Shown here: piece after piece, positions 11,201 through 26,200 of the stretch
Layout of the letters: each line of letters opens with the position of its first letter
Numbering within the stretch: the stretch's first letter is position 1
Assembly (NCBI RefSeq): GCF_040183065.1
Contig: NC_091119.1
Location: 209,068,298 to 209,132,297 of the forward strand
DNA length: 64,000 bases
Source: Periplaneta americana
Lineage: Eukaryota; Arthropoda; Insecta; Blattodea; Blattidae
Reading direction: 5' to 3'
Made by a program: the position numbers and the translations under genes
Notes under the pieces: generated by a model
What the model was told of the DNA's origin: nothing
Seen by the model: the letters and a program-made list of their open reading frames with translations, nothing else
Database searches by the model: none

Positions 11201-14200
11201 ATGAATGGTACATCCTGCTTGTGGATCTTGGGAAATTCGTAGAGGTAGGGGGAGTTTACTGTGATTTAAAAAGTAATAGTATAGGAGAAAATTGATTAAC
11301 ATTATTTTGATGGTTGTAATCAGCTTATGAATGGTTTTCAAGAAATCATTTTACAGTGTTACGAGTAATAATTTTGAAACAATGGTAAGTTTCCACTCAG
11401 TTTCACTTCAAGAGAGTTTACTTACACTGTAGGGCTGTGTCCAGCCCTACAGTGTAATTTGTTTTGTGCTTTGTGATTTTTATGCAGAAAAATGACTTCT
11501 AACCCATCTGTTACACAATACAGAAAGTGGAAAGCAAAGACTTTAGCCGATACAAAAGTTAGTGTATGTAATAGGACCCGAATCACGCAAGTTAAAATCC
11601 AATATTATATACAACAGTGGGTAGGCATTGGATACACACACATCATATACTGTAATTCTAGGCCGGACATAAAATGAACATATTGTGTGCAGTTTAAAAT
11701 TAAAATAAAGTGATGACCAAAATTGAGAATTTTAATTAAGAGTGCAATACATCACAACTGTGTTGTGACTTTGAACATGCACACGAACAGATGTGAACAA
11801 CAATGACATGAGCATTTTAAATATATTTATCAAGTCCGAAATGTTAATGGAAAGAAACCACTAAACGTACTCTTTCACAAGAAATACAGAGAACTCTTTC
11901 GAAACTGCAAATAATTCACATTAAGAAAATAACATAAGCAAGAGCTTCCTTACTACAGCAGCCACAGCGGCCATGAGCATAGAAATGTTAACATGAAAGT
12001 GGATGCGAGCTGTTACAGATTATAAAGGCATTACATTCATATTCAGCCGATACGCAAACTTGCATTTTATGCTGAAAGGGTATTTACTTCGTCCAATACA
12101 TTTCATCAGTGATCTTTATGTTTAAATCAAAACTCTGTATTTAGGAACATGTAACAACGTGCATTTCCAGTATCACATTAGAACAACGTCGACAGAAATT
12201 TGCCAAAGCAAGAAGTTAGTCAGATCTGTTCAATTATAAATTGTAGACATGAGTACTGAGACAAAGAATGTTACTTCTAAGACAGAGAAACCACAAATTC
12301 TTTACCGAATAACATGACTTTATGCACGTTTCGTTGAAACCAGACATAACTCAGAACCATGACACGTTTCTACCTGTTTGACCTCATCTAGAACAGGAAG
12401 ACGGAGCCAGAACTCTTGTGGAGCCAGTGTTTGCACTACGGACTCTGGAACCAGGCTAATCCACGGAATGCAATGCTGTCCAGGCATGTCCTCTTGCTGC
12501 TGTGGCAGGGCAGACATATTCGTAGAAGAAACCATTTCATATAAATATAAGGAAGCTGAGCTGTTCATTCAATATTATCAGGCTGAAATGCTATTTTGTA
12601 AGGAAGTTTGGATTAATGTTGGAATACTTTATTTAATTTATGCATTTACTCGGACTTCATAACAGTGATTGTAATATGCAGCTCTATTCTTCACATGACT
12701 TTCTTTGGGACAGAAGTAAACTCATCACGGATTTACAGGAAGAAGAGGTTACAGATTCCAGATAAAGTTTAGCAACGATCTCTCGTAACAATCATCCCAT
12801 CATATAAAAGGCTGGAAAGGTAGGTGTTAGAAATGAACCATATTTTAATGCAATGTATGATTTCACTTTTGAACACTCATTAGTGGCTTCATAATACCAC
12901 GCTTTTATGATGTGATAGGGTGACTACAATGAACAGAAGAAAAACAGAGATAACTTAAAATTATGCAATTTTAAATTTAAATGGCAATTCTGAAGAACTA
13001 ATACACTTTTAGGATTGCAGCAAACGACTGACATGCAATTTCATTCTTACATGCAATGAGTCTATTCTTAAATAGACTAGATGCATAATTTGTAGTTTTC
13101 ATATGTTGCAGAAGACACAGCCCTGCAGTATATGTTGACTACACCCCAACTCTGGCTACTAGCAACAGGCATCTATAATGAACATCGATCAAAATACCCC
13201 TCATTTCTCATGAAAAACAAGAACTGAAAAGACTACAGGGGACTTTACGTTGTCAGCAAACGGCTGGGTACATTAAAAAGATTGATTTGATATGTTGGTC
13301 ATTACATTCTTTTTCTTTTCGTTTGGTGAGTCTATAACATTATTCGCAACAGTTTGGAAAAGTTTTGTCACTTGATCCTACTTCTCCCACACTGCAGTTC
13401 AAGTCCAGAGGGAGACGTGGACATTACAGACATTATTCATTTTATAAGGCAAAAGACTTCTTTGTTAGATTTATTATTTATTATCAACAGAGAAAAATTC
13501 GCTCTGGCACTGGGGATCGAACCCAGGACCGTGAGCAATGCTGGGGCTCCATCCACAGCACCGGATCGAACTCCTCTCCTTATGGCCTACTTGATGTTTC
13601 CATGGTACATACAGTGATTTGGGTGGCTAGGAACCAACATTCATGTACTCTTCGAAGATCGAATCTATGAGATGATATTATTAATTTTTTATGTTTATTA
13701 TTTACTTTTTCTCTGTTAATTTATTATCAGTTTCTAAGATTACCAATAAGAGAAATAAAGTAACATTTGAAAAGATAAGGCGAACGTCATAGACAATAGT
13801 GAAAAGTGAATGTTTGCTGCAGTGAGAGCCTACAATTTGTATAAAATCTGTGTGAAGAGGAACGAGACATCTTGGCATGAATAGTTAGGTCATTATGATA
13901 TGAATAAGGGCCAAATTCATGGATTACAGCTAAGTAAAAACTGTACCGTAAACCATTTAATTGTGAGACAAGTATTAGAGGGAAAAGCATTGACTTCCAT
14001 TTCCTGAAAATTCAAAAAGACAAACAAAACCTCTAGAGATCATACATACCGATATATATGGTTCTACGGAAGAAGATTCTTTAGGTATATATTTTATAAC
14101 CTTCATTGATGACTGCACGCGAATGTGTGTTGTAAAATTTTTAAGAAATAAGAGTGAAGCTTTAAATGCATTCAAAGAGTATAAAGCAAAAGTTGAAAAT

Positions 14201-17200
14201 CAGATAAATAGCAGGACAAAATATTTACAATCTCGGAATATTCCGAAGTGATACAGTGTTAAAAGTTGTGTAATCAAGATGTATTTACAATCTGTTAATG
14301 GAACCGAGTATATTAACAGAGAATTTAATGATTATCTTGTGAAGTGTGGTACAAGGAGAAGGTTATCAGCATCAACACTGCCCAACAAAATGGAGCTGCA
14401 GAACCGAAAAACTTATCTTTGGTAGAAACTGCCAGATGTTTGTTGATTATGGACGGGTAGAAAACCTACGGTCACTTACTTTAGAGAATATGGTTCAAGA
14501 GGATTTATTCGTAACAAAAATAGAAACAGAAGAAAATTCGATGGCCGTTCAATAGAAAGGATTTTGATGGGATATAGTTGTTGTTGTTTTCTAATGCCAG
14601 ATGTTTGACAAAGTCATTTGACCTCTTGCACTCCAATATTTTTCAAAGATATTATCATGACCAGCCAATGAAGCACAGATTTTGAGGTGTTCCGAATCCA
14701 TTTCTTGGTTTGAGTTGCACAATGGACAGTTAGGGGACTGATATATTCCAATTCTATGCAGGTGTTTAGCCAAACAATCATGGCCTGTTGCCAATCTAAA
14801 TGCAGCTACAGACGATTTTCGTGGTAAATCGGGAATTAACTGTGGATTTTGAAGCAGAGTTTTTTTCCCTTGGGATTGTGTTATCAAATTTTGTTTGTTG
14901 AAGTCTAAGTATGTAGATTTAATAAATCTCTTCAAAGAGTAATACGTAGATTTAGTAACAGGTCTGTAAGTAGCAGTGCTGCCCTTCTTTGCTAAAGCAT
15001 CCGCATTCTTGTTTTCCAGGATTCCACAATGTGATGGTATCCATTGGAATACAATTCTTTTATTGAGTGATATTAATTGAGAGAGCATTTTAGTTATTTC
15101 TACTGTTTGAGATGAAGGTGTGTGTTTAGAGACGATTGATAGAATAGCTGCTTTACAGTCTGACAATATAACTGCATTCCTAAATTTATTGATGTGGCAT
15201 AGAAGATTCCTGAGACTTTCACTTATTGCAATGATTTCTCCATCAAAACTTGTTGTTCCATATCCAAGTGATCTATAAAGTGAGAAGAGACAGTACGTAA
15301 CACCTGCATCGGCACCTTGTTCTCTGGAGATCAAGGATCCGTTGGTGTATAAATGAAGCCAGTTTTGTGGGGGGGTACCTAATATTAATTGTCTCTAACG
15401 ACAATTGTTTCAGTATTTCAGTGTTTACTTCTGATTTCAGTATTTCTTCTGTTAAATTTAGATTATATTCTATATTTAATAGAGTTAAAGGGTTTGGTTT
15501 AATTTGTAAGTTTTCTTTTAAATTCGGGATATTGATTTTCTGTTTTAATTCTTGAACAATGGATATGAAACTTTTTTGAGTTTTCAATCTACAGAGAGGA
15601 CTGAATGAATGCCAATTGTTTCCTGGTAATCTGATAACTTTTTCGTATTGAATCAGTGCTTTTTCTTCTATTCTCATTTTGATACTGTTAGACTAATATT
15701 AGTGAGGAATCTCATAGAATCTATTGGAGTTGTTGATGGAATATAGTAAAATGCAAAGACCTTCCATATGTTGTTACCTCAAACTAAGAAAACAACAATC
15801 GCTACAGATGTTAAGTTTTTAGAAACTAAACTAGAAGATGAAAATCGCAGTTCCAATGAAAAAGACGGATGATTTGGAAGAGAAAATGCAGAATGAAGGA
15901 AGGAGATAAGATTCAAAGTGATGTAGAAAAAATAAATGACTGAACCATTTACACTGCCACGAACACAACCATTTTGACTGGATACTTTTGGAGAAGCCAG
16001 TTGTTTGGGCTGATTTGAAAAAAGTGAGTGAGAAGAGTACTTGCAAATTGAATGAAAGCAGTTTGATTGATTAGGCAGTGAAATTAAAATCTTTTGCCAG
16101 AGAAAGAGAAAAAAATACAGAATTTACCAATTCATTAGCTAGTAAGAAGTGGACAATGTTTTTCAAAAGTTGTGTCTCAGAAGCACTATTCTGAGCCCTT
16201 AAAAATTGTCCAGTTTTACTTTTCTCTCCCTGTCCGCGAGTTATTTCTGTGGCAGTATGTCTGCCTCCAGAGTAGCCGGCCCGAGTTCGATTCCGGGGGG
16301 GGGTGAGAAATTTTCTTGTAAAATTTCTACCTCAGGACTAGGAGAGATGGCGGTGCACAACTTCTAATCACTAAATTGTGCACCAATATGCCTGGGTTAA
16401 ATCCCAAATCTCTCTGCAGTGCATCTGAAGGGAAGGCATATGTCACTGTTGATAGTGATTCGTCCGTCAGATGGGGACATTAAGCTTGGCAGCCCCCTTG
16501 GTGCTATTCAACAGGAGTAGGCTACGTGCCGGCACTGGGTTTCCCCTTCCCCCTTCTTCACCTTCATCATCATCCTCACCCGTTCCCTACACTACACTTA
16601 CATACACTCACTCTAGTACATGACATAACTCTTCACTCGTAACGTGGTGTGCACCTTGAAAATGGGTCACAGTTCTGCCATCTATCCGCAATATGCGGAA
16701 CCTGAATCACGTAAGTGAAGTGAGCACACACACGCACACATTTTCTCTCCCTGCGCATAATGCTAATGTAGAGAGAGTATTCTCCTTAATGAACGCTCAC
16801 ACTGGACTGAAGACAGGAGCAGATTAAGTTTGGCATCAATAAGGGCAATTCTTGATATTCAATACAATATGTCAAACTGATTACAAGTAGCAAAATGTCG
16901 AAGTATCTAGATTCTGTAAAATCTTCCGAAAAATATGCTTGGTATAAGAAAATTTAATGCCCATGAAGTTAAAGTAAGTTATGTGAATTTCTTAACAAAG
17001 TGTCAAAAATCAAAATACATTAACGTTCCATAACAAAAGTATGAATTGTACATCAAGTTCTCAAGTAGTCTATTAAAATATTGACGTGCTTGTATTGACA
17101 TTATACCATCATTAATAAAGTATGACTCATAATAACTTAACCTTGTACCTTTGTCCCTATATGCAGGGCATATTGCGCACGACCTAGCTGAAGATCGAAC

Positions 17201-20200
17201 ATGGGCCACCTGGATGGAAGACCAGTGCGCTAACACTTGAACCACAGATGCGACTAGGTACAATGTCTTAGACCACGACACTATGGCGCACCTTACCTGG
17301 TCTTCCAGAGTGCACTGGTAATTATTACGATAGGACCTCTGAGATTACAACATGCATTATCTCTTTATCGGAGAGTTCAACACACAAGAAGAAAGTACAC
17401 GGAAAGCCGGAAGTCTCCATTGAAACAATTGCTAACAATGGACAAAAATAAAATCCTGCGTCGTAAATTTTACGAGCATTAACTTACCTGTCTAGGATTA
17501 AAAAACAAATACTGATATAGTTAATAAAAATTGTTATGACAAGAATGCAACATTATGATGCTACTAACAGTCCAGATTAAACTTATTCTCAAAATATATT
17601 TCGAAAACACTTTCGGGATTATTGCGTGAAATTTATGCCACAACTCTCGAGACTAGATTTTAATTATGCTGGATCTCTGTTCTGGCCCAACTTCAGCACT
17701 GCTTACAGTTAAAAATGGTAATGCAAGTGCTGGAATTTACAGTAAATTGTTTAGCTTCTATATATCTCTTGGAAAGTGGAAACACACTTCGATGATGAAG
17801 TAGAAGCAAAAGGACAGCTCTTAGACAACTCCCCAGTCACATAACATTTTTGAGCAATTTCAAATCAACCCTACAAACAATTACATCAATTGAACCTATA
17901 AATAGAAAAATTAATTAAAATCAGAGTACTATTAAATGACAAGAAGAAATAACATTTCAATGGATACCTTCCCACAGTGAAATCAAAGGAAATGAGACAG
18001 CAGACTCCTTGCAAAACATTAAACAGAACCCCCTAACAAATGTTCCCTTTCAAAATGTAAAATTATGGATCAACTATATATTTTAGGCAAAATTCAAACA
18101 ATAACTTCACGACAACAGTAAAGATAAACCCTGGAACGTTCTAGTGGAAAGACTAGCATCATCCTAGATTTACCAAAAAATATATCAGTTGCAATCTTTC
18201 CACCAACAACTGGCCATGGCTGTCTAGCTTCTCATTTACATATATTCATCACCCCTGTGTATATTCTTTGTGAGGAGTCAAACTCTGTAATGAATAAAAA
18301 TTATCTAATGAGGTGCACAGCAATTAAAAAGGTAGATGCTGATATATCAACTCAACTTACAACATACTACTGGGACGCTCGCAACAGAGTATATTCAAGT
18401 CTTGAGCATTGGCAAACAACAACAAAAACACATTTTCAGCAAGCCTAATTTATAGCAGAATTTATTTAGAACGTATAAATGATGTTTCGTCTCTCCTGGG
18501 GTTTGAAATACGATTGTACAAGTATAAAAAAATGAGTAAACGAAAAACGTGTAACTGAAAAAAAATTAACAAGGAACTATACGAATTTTGCCGCAACTTC
18601 AGGAAAGAAAAAATGCGTAAGTGTGAAACACATAATAGTAATATGCGTTACAAGAGCGGTATGTTGACGTTTTCATGGTCGAGGAAAAGATTGAAAAAGC
18701 GAAACGTAGTTGAGCTTTTTTAATTTCCGAGAACATGAAAACAAACATACCGCTCGTGTATCGTACATTATTTTGTGCGAAGATCGTTTATTACATACCT
18801 GAAAGACGAATTTCAAATTAGTTGCAATAAAATCTACATGTTGGTTTCTGTTTAATGACGACAACTTCGGAAAACCAAAATATCTTTCTTCAACATTGTT
18901 GCTATAAAATGTTTTCTGTGTTTACTATACTCCAGCAGGCCGTGATATACGTCTGTCTTTTTTTCCCCCAGTCTATAAATGCGAACTTAAAACAAACGGT
19001 AAGGTTATGTAATAATTTATTTTTCATTTTAATATTTTAACAATATTATTTATATAACATATTGCATCTGGAATCTTGTTGATTTTTTCACGGCTTCCTT
19101 AATGTTACTTGTATCAGGAATGCAATAAGTTTCGTGGAGTAGTAGACTTTACTTAATTTTTGCAAATATTTAAAAACAATAATTAACATTGCAATTTAGG
19201 TGAAATTGCAGTGGTAAGTTTCTAATTTATAATTATTACTATGTTAAACGTCTCTAAAAATAATATGTTAAAAGCCTAAAGCAGTAAAATGAATGTCGCG
19301 CTTAAGCGGTAAGAAGAGGGAAATTGTTATGTGTGTTACGTTGGGAATACTGAATGTGGTATTTCACACTTACCGCGTATTGGTTCTGTGCGGAAAACAA
19401 GCAAATACGCACGATCTCGCACAAAAGAAGTTTTACTATACAATTTTAATGGAAAGCAAAATGGGATAAATGATCCCAAATTGCGGCCATTAGATAACAA
19501 CAACAATTTGAATGGATTTATATTTTTCGAAGTCGAAGCAAATAAATTCTATTAACAAATCATAAAATTTCAGACTTTTTCCATCTTTACAACTCGATCT
19601 GAAGAATGTTGTATTCAATCAATAGCTATTTACCAGCTGCGAGGTGAGTCTGTGCTTATGCCGCGCCAGCTCCAAGCTCAGAGATCGCGCCACCAGAGCG
19701 AGCTTAGTCTTGTTGGTGGTGGCCTCCAGCGGACCTTGCTGGCCCTCGGTGAGAGGGACTCCAGCAAACGAGTCGCTGAGGGTTCTCTTAAGCAGACTAC
19801 CAGCAAAGCGCACCACGGCGATGTCCCGTGCGTCCAGCTCCCGGTTCTCGTCCACATCATCCAGCCAGCGGCTGTACTGTTCGTACAACTCCTCCAACTC
19901 TGAAATGTAACAACCAGGGCAGATGCGAGTGTCTTATACAATTTACTACACATATTCAAAAACATCATTTATGGTTATAGAACTATGCGGTACATTTCTA
20001 CTCACACCCATTTCAACAAACTGGAGCCTCTAGTACTTATTTCTTTCATACACAAACTAGCCACTTAAATATACATGTAGGTCATTCCTGTCTCAGATTG
20101 TAAATGAACTAATACTAATAAAGTGTACATATACCGGTACCCTAAAACACTGGACACTAACAACAGAATTAGAATATGCCCCATTACTAGTAATATTAAC

Positions 20201-23200
20201 TAAGCGTGAAGGCACCATACATTTACATATGTAACGGAACTTCAGTTATTTCTGTTAGTCCAGGTGTATGTGCAAAAGGACCAAGCCATTTAATTTGTCT
20301 TCAGTTATAGTTGGACGAAGGTAAGTCTTCATTCTTCTAAATGAAGAAAAAGACCATTCTGCTGAAGCTGTAGTTAGTCTACTGGTAAAATTGCAATTAT
20401 TTGTAGAAGCCATTGTATATTAGGGTAACAACCATTCCCAGTAAATGAAAGCCCATCGGCAGCTGTTTTTGGTTTCTCAGTAGTTCCCCAGTATGACCGC
20501 CATAAATCTATTTTTCCTCTCAATTCAGTGACCGTGCTACTTAAGTCACTCTCGTACTTCTCTGCAGCTTTTAAAATCTTTGCAACATCGAAGCTTGTTT
20601 CGAACAATAAGCTGGTATAACACTTCTTCTTGCTTCTTAGAGAAACATACTGTTAACTCTGACACCATAATGTGGAATGTACACTGGAGTACAGTAATAT
20701 GTCATCAGGTCACTAAACGGAAGGTTAATGCTATGAATTTAATTGATTGCTTTTCGTGGTACTGACCCATACAAATTTTAAGTTTTTCACTTAATGAAAC
20801 TGCTCTGGAATAAATTTCTTCAAATTTTTCTTGAACTAATGTTCTGGGGTTCTTCACTGTGTCAATTGTATGAAGTGCTATTTTATTTGCAAGTCAAGTG
20901 AAGTACAATGAAGTTGATGGAACAATGGTAAGGTTAGTGAAAAAAATCTCTACAACTACTTTCAATGTGACAATAAATTGAAACTGTGTGATGGCAGATA
21001 ACATACCATTAGGTAAAGTCCTCATTGTTCCTTCTTGTTCTTCAACAATTTCTTCAAGGAAGTCAATTATCGCTTATAACATATCATGCCTCCCCACCCA
21101 CCAAGTCTTACATTGTGGTTTGAGCCGTTTTACTTTAGATTCAGTTGGAACAACAAGTTTTGATGGAGAAATCATTGCAATAAGTGAAAGTCTCAGGAAT
21201 CTTCTATGCCACATCAATAAATTTAAGAATGCAGATATATTCTCAGACTCCAAAGCAGCTATTCTATCAATAGTCTCTAAACACACACCTTCATCTCAAA
21301 CAGCAGAAATAACTAAAATGCTCTCTCAATTAATATCACTCAATAAAAGAATTGTATTCCAATGGATACCATCCCATTGTGGAATCCTGGGAAATGAGAA
21401 TGCGGATACTTTAGCAAAGAAGGGCAGCACTGCTACTTACAGACCTGTTACTAAATCTACGTATTACTCTGTGAAAAGATTTATTAAATCTACATACTTA
21501 GACTTCAACAAACAAAATTTGATAATACAATCTCAAGGGAAAAAATGGAACTCTCTGCATCATAATCCAGAGTTAATTCCCGATTTACCACGATAATCGT
21601 TTGTAGCTGCATTTAGACTGGCAACAGGCCATGATTGTTTGGCCAAACACCTGCATAGAATTGGAATATATCAGTCCCCTAACTGCCCACTGTGCAACTC
21701 AAACCAAGAAATGGTTTCGGAACACCTCAAAAACTGTGCTTCAGTGGCTCACCATGATAATATCTTTGAAAAATATTGGAGAGCAAGAGGTCAAATGGCT
21801 TTATTGTCAAACGCCTGGCATTAGAAAACAACAACAACTTTAGATTCAGGAAAATGTTTTTGAGTTTTTGTTTCTAGCAATGTAGCCTACCTAATTCGTT
21901 TTGCAGATTCCAGCTGAATTTACACACTTCTTTTATTGTCCCGAAAATATTCCTTATTTCTTGAACATTGCAGGCAGACCTTTGATATAGCTAGAGTTAA
22001 GCAGTTACTAGCACAGTGACTATAGATTGCTAATGGTTGCACACTGCAGTATTTTGCTGCCATCATAGGCTTGCCCTCGTAAGTCTTGAACTCATAAACC
22101 AATATTACTAAGCATGGTTAGTCAGTCCTCCTCCTGTTAGATCATTGACATTTACAAATCCTACAAAACTTCCCTTACTTTGCATATCTAAATATTAATG
22201 CGCAATGTTAATTGCTCGCAGGTACTTTTGCCAATTGCCTCATCTACTACTATTTTAAAATACTGACCACTTTTTATGCGAGCTACAATTTTCTGAAGTA
22301 TTAACTCTCCGCAACATTCAATTAGATGATTTTGAGAGGCTTTACTGATAATTTACTAATAATTTTTGGGAGCTGTTTCTAAATATTCTTTCAATATAGC
22401 ATCACCACCACTGACTTGATATTATCTGAGAAGGGCGCGAAAATTTCCTTCCCTTTCAGATACTGTGCTTGAATCTAGTAGGATTTTCTGTCGTCCCTAT
22501 GACTCCTGAGAGGAATATTTTGACAGCCGCACAAGAGAACAGTTTCTGCGATTGGAACTAGCTGCTGCCCATTTTGTTCCATTAGTTTCTTCAAATGGTT
22601 GTCGACTTGGACGAATACATTTTCACACTTTCCTTCTATTATTTCCTTAAAACTATTAGCTTTGAGAGAGCCATTTTGTGATAATGGCGTGCAGAATGGT
22701 TGTTGAACTCTTGTATTGCATTTTTGTACCGATTGAATGCTTTTAGTGAACAAGCTCCAAGATTACCCGTTCACTTGTGCCGAATACACAGAATCGACAG
22801 TATAAATACATAATTATTTTTAGCACTATAAGCTAGTCAAGGGAAATCCTTTATCCATTTCAATTGAAATTTTCTATTTTGCCCATTATTATGTTGCACA
22901 GGAAATTCATACTTTGAATCTGGTGTCCAAGGGTTACACAATAAGTGATATTTCAGACTATCAGAAATTGGTTGATCCTCAACTAACAGCCTACATCTAG
23001 TTCAAGATTAATTGGAACTTATTCTGTATGAATGTTCAAATGTGAGGCCTATACATTTTTATTACTCCCTGCACAATTTGACAATATTTTTTCAGCTTGA
23101 TTAACGTCAGAAATAGATTGATCAACTTCCTTTTGATTATTACTGGTAACACTATTACGTTGCTAGCATAATTTGTCACTGTTGTTTCTGAGTAGCCCTA

Positions 23201-26200
23201 TCAAAAAACGAAAGTAGAGTTGCCTAGTTGCTTAATTTAAGCTTCTTATTTGAATTATATTTCGACATACTTCCGCATTATTTTTCACAAGCAAACATGA
23301 AACACTTCCCAAGTTTTTCACTACGGTACATACACTAAGAAACACTGAGTGTTTTGGTTCTTAACTAGTGCACAGAACGGAGTCTGTTGTAAAGACACAA
23401 CACTGGATGTCTTTCTGTTGATGGTAATGCATTGAGTGACTGACCAAGTCTGCTGTTGTGGTGGACAGAGGCTGTGTGTATAATTCTAATGTTGTCACTT
23501 GGGAATCTAAGGCTTGAAATGTTCCATGTGGCAATATTTGAAATAAATCACCATTTCACTATACTTTCCTTTCATTGGTTCTGATAATAATGGAGATTAT
23601 TGTTGGAATAACAACTTTGACATTTCGTAGCTGTACAGTGATCCAGATTTGCTAACTGCATACAAAATCCATATGGCATCTTTTACCCGAGCTGTACTCC
23701 GTGCTGAAGCTGAACTTGGAGGAATCCGATGTCTCACGCTGACTCAGAGCCCCGGGCCTCTTGCTTCGAAATCTGTCGATCCATTCTCTCTCCTGTTTCA
23801 ATGACTCCCTGAGAAATTGGTCATCAAGAGAGTCTTCCTGCAGCATGAAGCCCCTCGATCCTCCTCGTCGTACCCTGCAATAAAATCGCGCACGTCATGT
23901 TTAGTTGTCAAATTCTCGTCTTAAACTCGTCACTGTTTCAACAATTTACTTCTCAGTAAAACCTGATTATGGTAACACTACTCAACAGTCACTTTCTTAA
24001 TATAAATAAAAACATGTTACTTAAAAAAGATTGGGTGAAACTTGAATAGGGCTAAGTACCATTGTGGCACAGGAGAAATGCCATGAAATAATTAAAATAA
24101 CTATGAAAGGCGTTGTAAGGAAGACGATGTGAAAGATATGCTCGCACCCCACAGCAGTATGAAATGCGAATCTAGTCGGACAAAATTAACTTGGTTACCC
24201 TCGTGAAAGTGCATTTTATTGATGACATACTGAACCTTTAAAATCTGTGATGAAAACTACAACAAACAGCATATATTAACACCATGTTGTCGTGAAGTTG
24301 GACCTGCAGGCAGCTGACCATGCATATAGTGTGAGACAGTTCTTCAGTGCGAAAAAAACAAGAGGGTGTGTTCGGTAATGTGAAGGAATAAATGTTAAAT
24401 TTCTATTGCAAGTTTTAGCTTAAAGCATGTTTTAACAAAATACTGGATGGAATACAGATTCTCGACGACTAACAATCACTGAAGAACAAATAATAATTTT
24501 GTGTTGATTATGAATAATGCAATAGACTTTTAAAAACAATGGATTTGAACGGATTGAAGAAACCTTTTTTATACCTTATAACAATCCTTTGACTGCAAAA
24601 CATTGAAGGCGCTAGGTGCCGACGTAACCTGTGGGTTTTTATGATAGGATATGCCATTCTTTACAAGATTGTCAATGGTTGCATTCTAGTGAGATGTAAT
24701 TGAAGTAAATATACTATTATAATAATAGTTGTTCTAAATTCCATAGATCCATAGACCTTTTAAGTTCGTTCTCATTGCTTAATAATTCCTGCATGTAATT
24801 TATTTATATAATATCGAAACATGAATTTATTTCTGGTGGGATTATGTCGCGCAGAGGGAAAGGTGATTTCCCTGCTACAAACCATATGGAATTATTTGAA
24901 GTAGTACTGCGGAACAAAAAGTGAACTGTGCGATTATGTATATAGAAAAAATTACAGTACAGGACTGCAATGTTGCTACTTTTAAAGTTACCAAAAGGTC
25001 AAAAAAACTAAATTTCATAAAAATCTGTTAGGCTTTGGCCAAACGAGCTGTAAATATCGCAGGTTTTCTGCGACAAATGTAGCTGCCGTAATTGTCGCAA
25101 AATGGGTGGCCAAACGAGCTGTAAATATCGCAGGTTTTCTGCGACAAATGTAGCTGCCGTAATTGTCGCAAAATGGGTGGCCAGACGAGCTGTAAATATC
25201 GCAGGTTTTCTGCGACAAATGTAGCCGCCGTAATTGTCGCAAAATGGGTGGCCAAACGAGCTGTAAATATCGCAGGGTTTCTGCGACAAATGTAGCCGCC
25301 GTAATTGTCGCAAAATGGGTGGCCAAACGAGCTGTAAATATCGCAGGGTTCCTGCGACAAATGTAGCTGCCGTAATTGTCGCAAAATGGGTGGCCAAACG
25401 AGCTGTAAATATCGCAGGGTTTCTGCGACAAATGTAGCCGCCGTAATTGTCGCAAAATGGGTGGCCAAACGAGCTGAAATATCGCAGGTTTTCTGCGACA
25501 AATGTAGCCGCTGTAATTGTCGCAAAATGGGTGGCCAAACGAGCTGTAAATATCGCAGGTTTTCTGCGACAAATGTAGCCGCCGTAATTGTCGCAAAATG
25601 GGTGGCCAAACGAGCTGTAAATATAGCAGGTTTTCTGCGACAAATGTAGCCGCTGTAATTGTCGCAAAATGGGTGGCCAAACGAGCTGTAAATATCGCAG
25701 GTTTTCTGCGACAAATGTAGCCGCCGTAATTGTCGCAAAATGGGTGGCCAGACGAGCTGTAAATATCGCAGGTTTTCTGCGACAAATGTAGCTGCCGTAA
25801 TTGTCGCAAAATGGGTGGCCAAACGAGCTGTAAATATCGCAGGTTTTCTGCGACAAATGTAGCTGCCGTAATTGTCGCAAAATGGGTGGCCAGACGAGCT
25901 GTAAATATCGCAGGTTTCCTGCGGCAAATGTAGCTGCCATAATTGTTAGAAAATGGGTGGCCAGACGAGGTGTAAATATCGCAGGGTTTCTGCGACAAAT
26001 GTAGCTGCCGTAATTGTCGCAAAATGGGGGCCAGACGAGCTGTAAATATCGCAGGTTTTCTGCGACAAATGTAGCTGCCGTAATTGTCAGAAAATGGGTG
26101 GCCAGACGAGGTGTAAATATCATAGGGTTTCTGCGACAAATGTAGCTGCCGTAATTGTCGGAAAATGGGTGGCCAGACGAGCTGTAAATAACGCAGGTTT

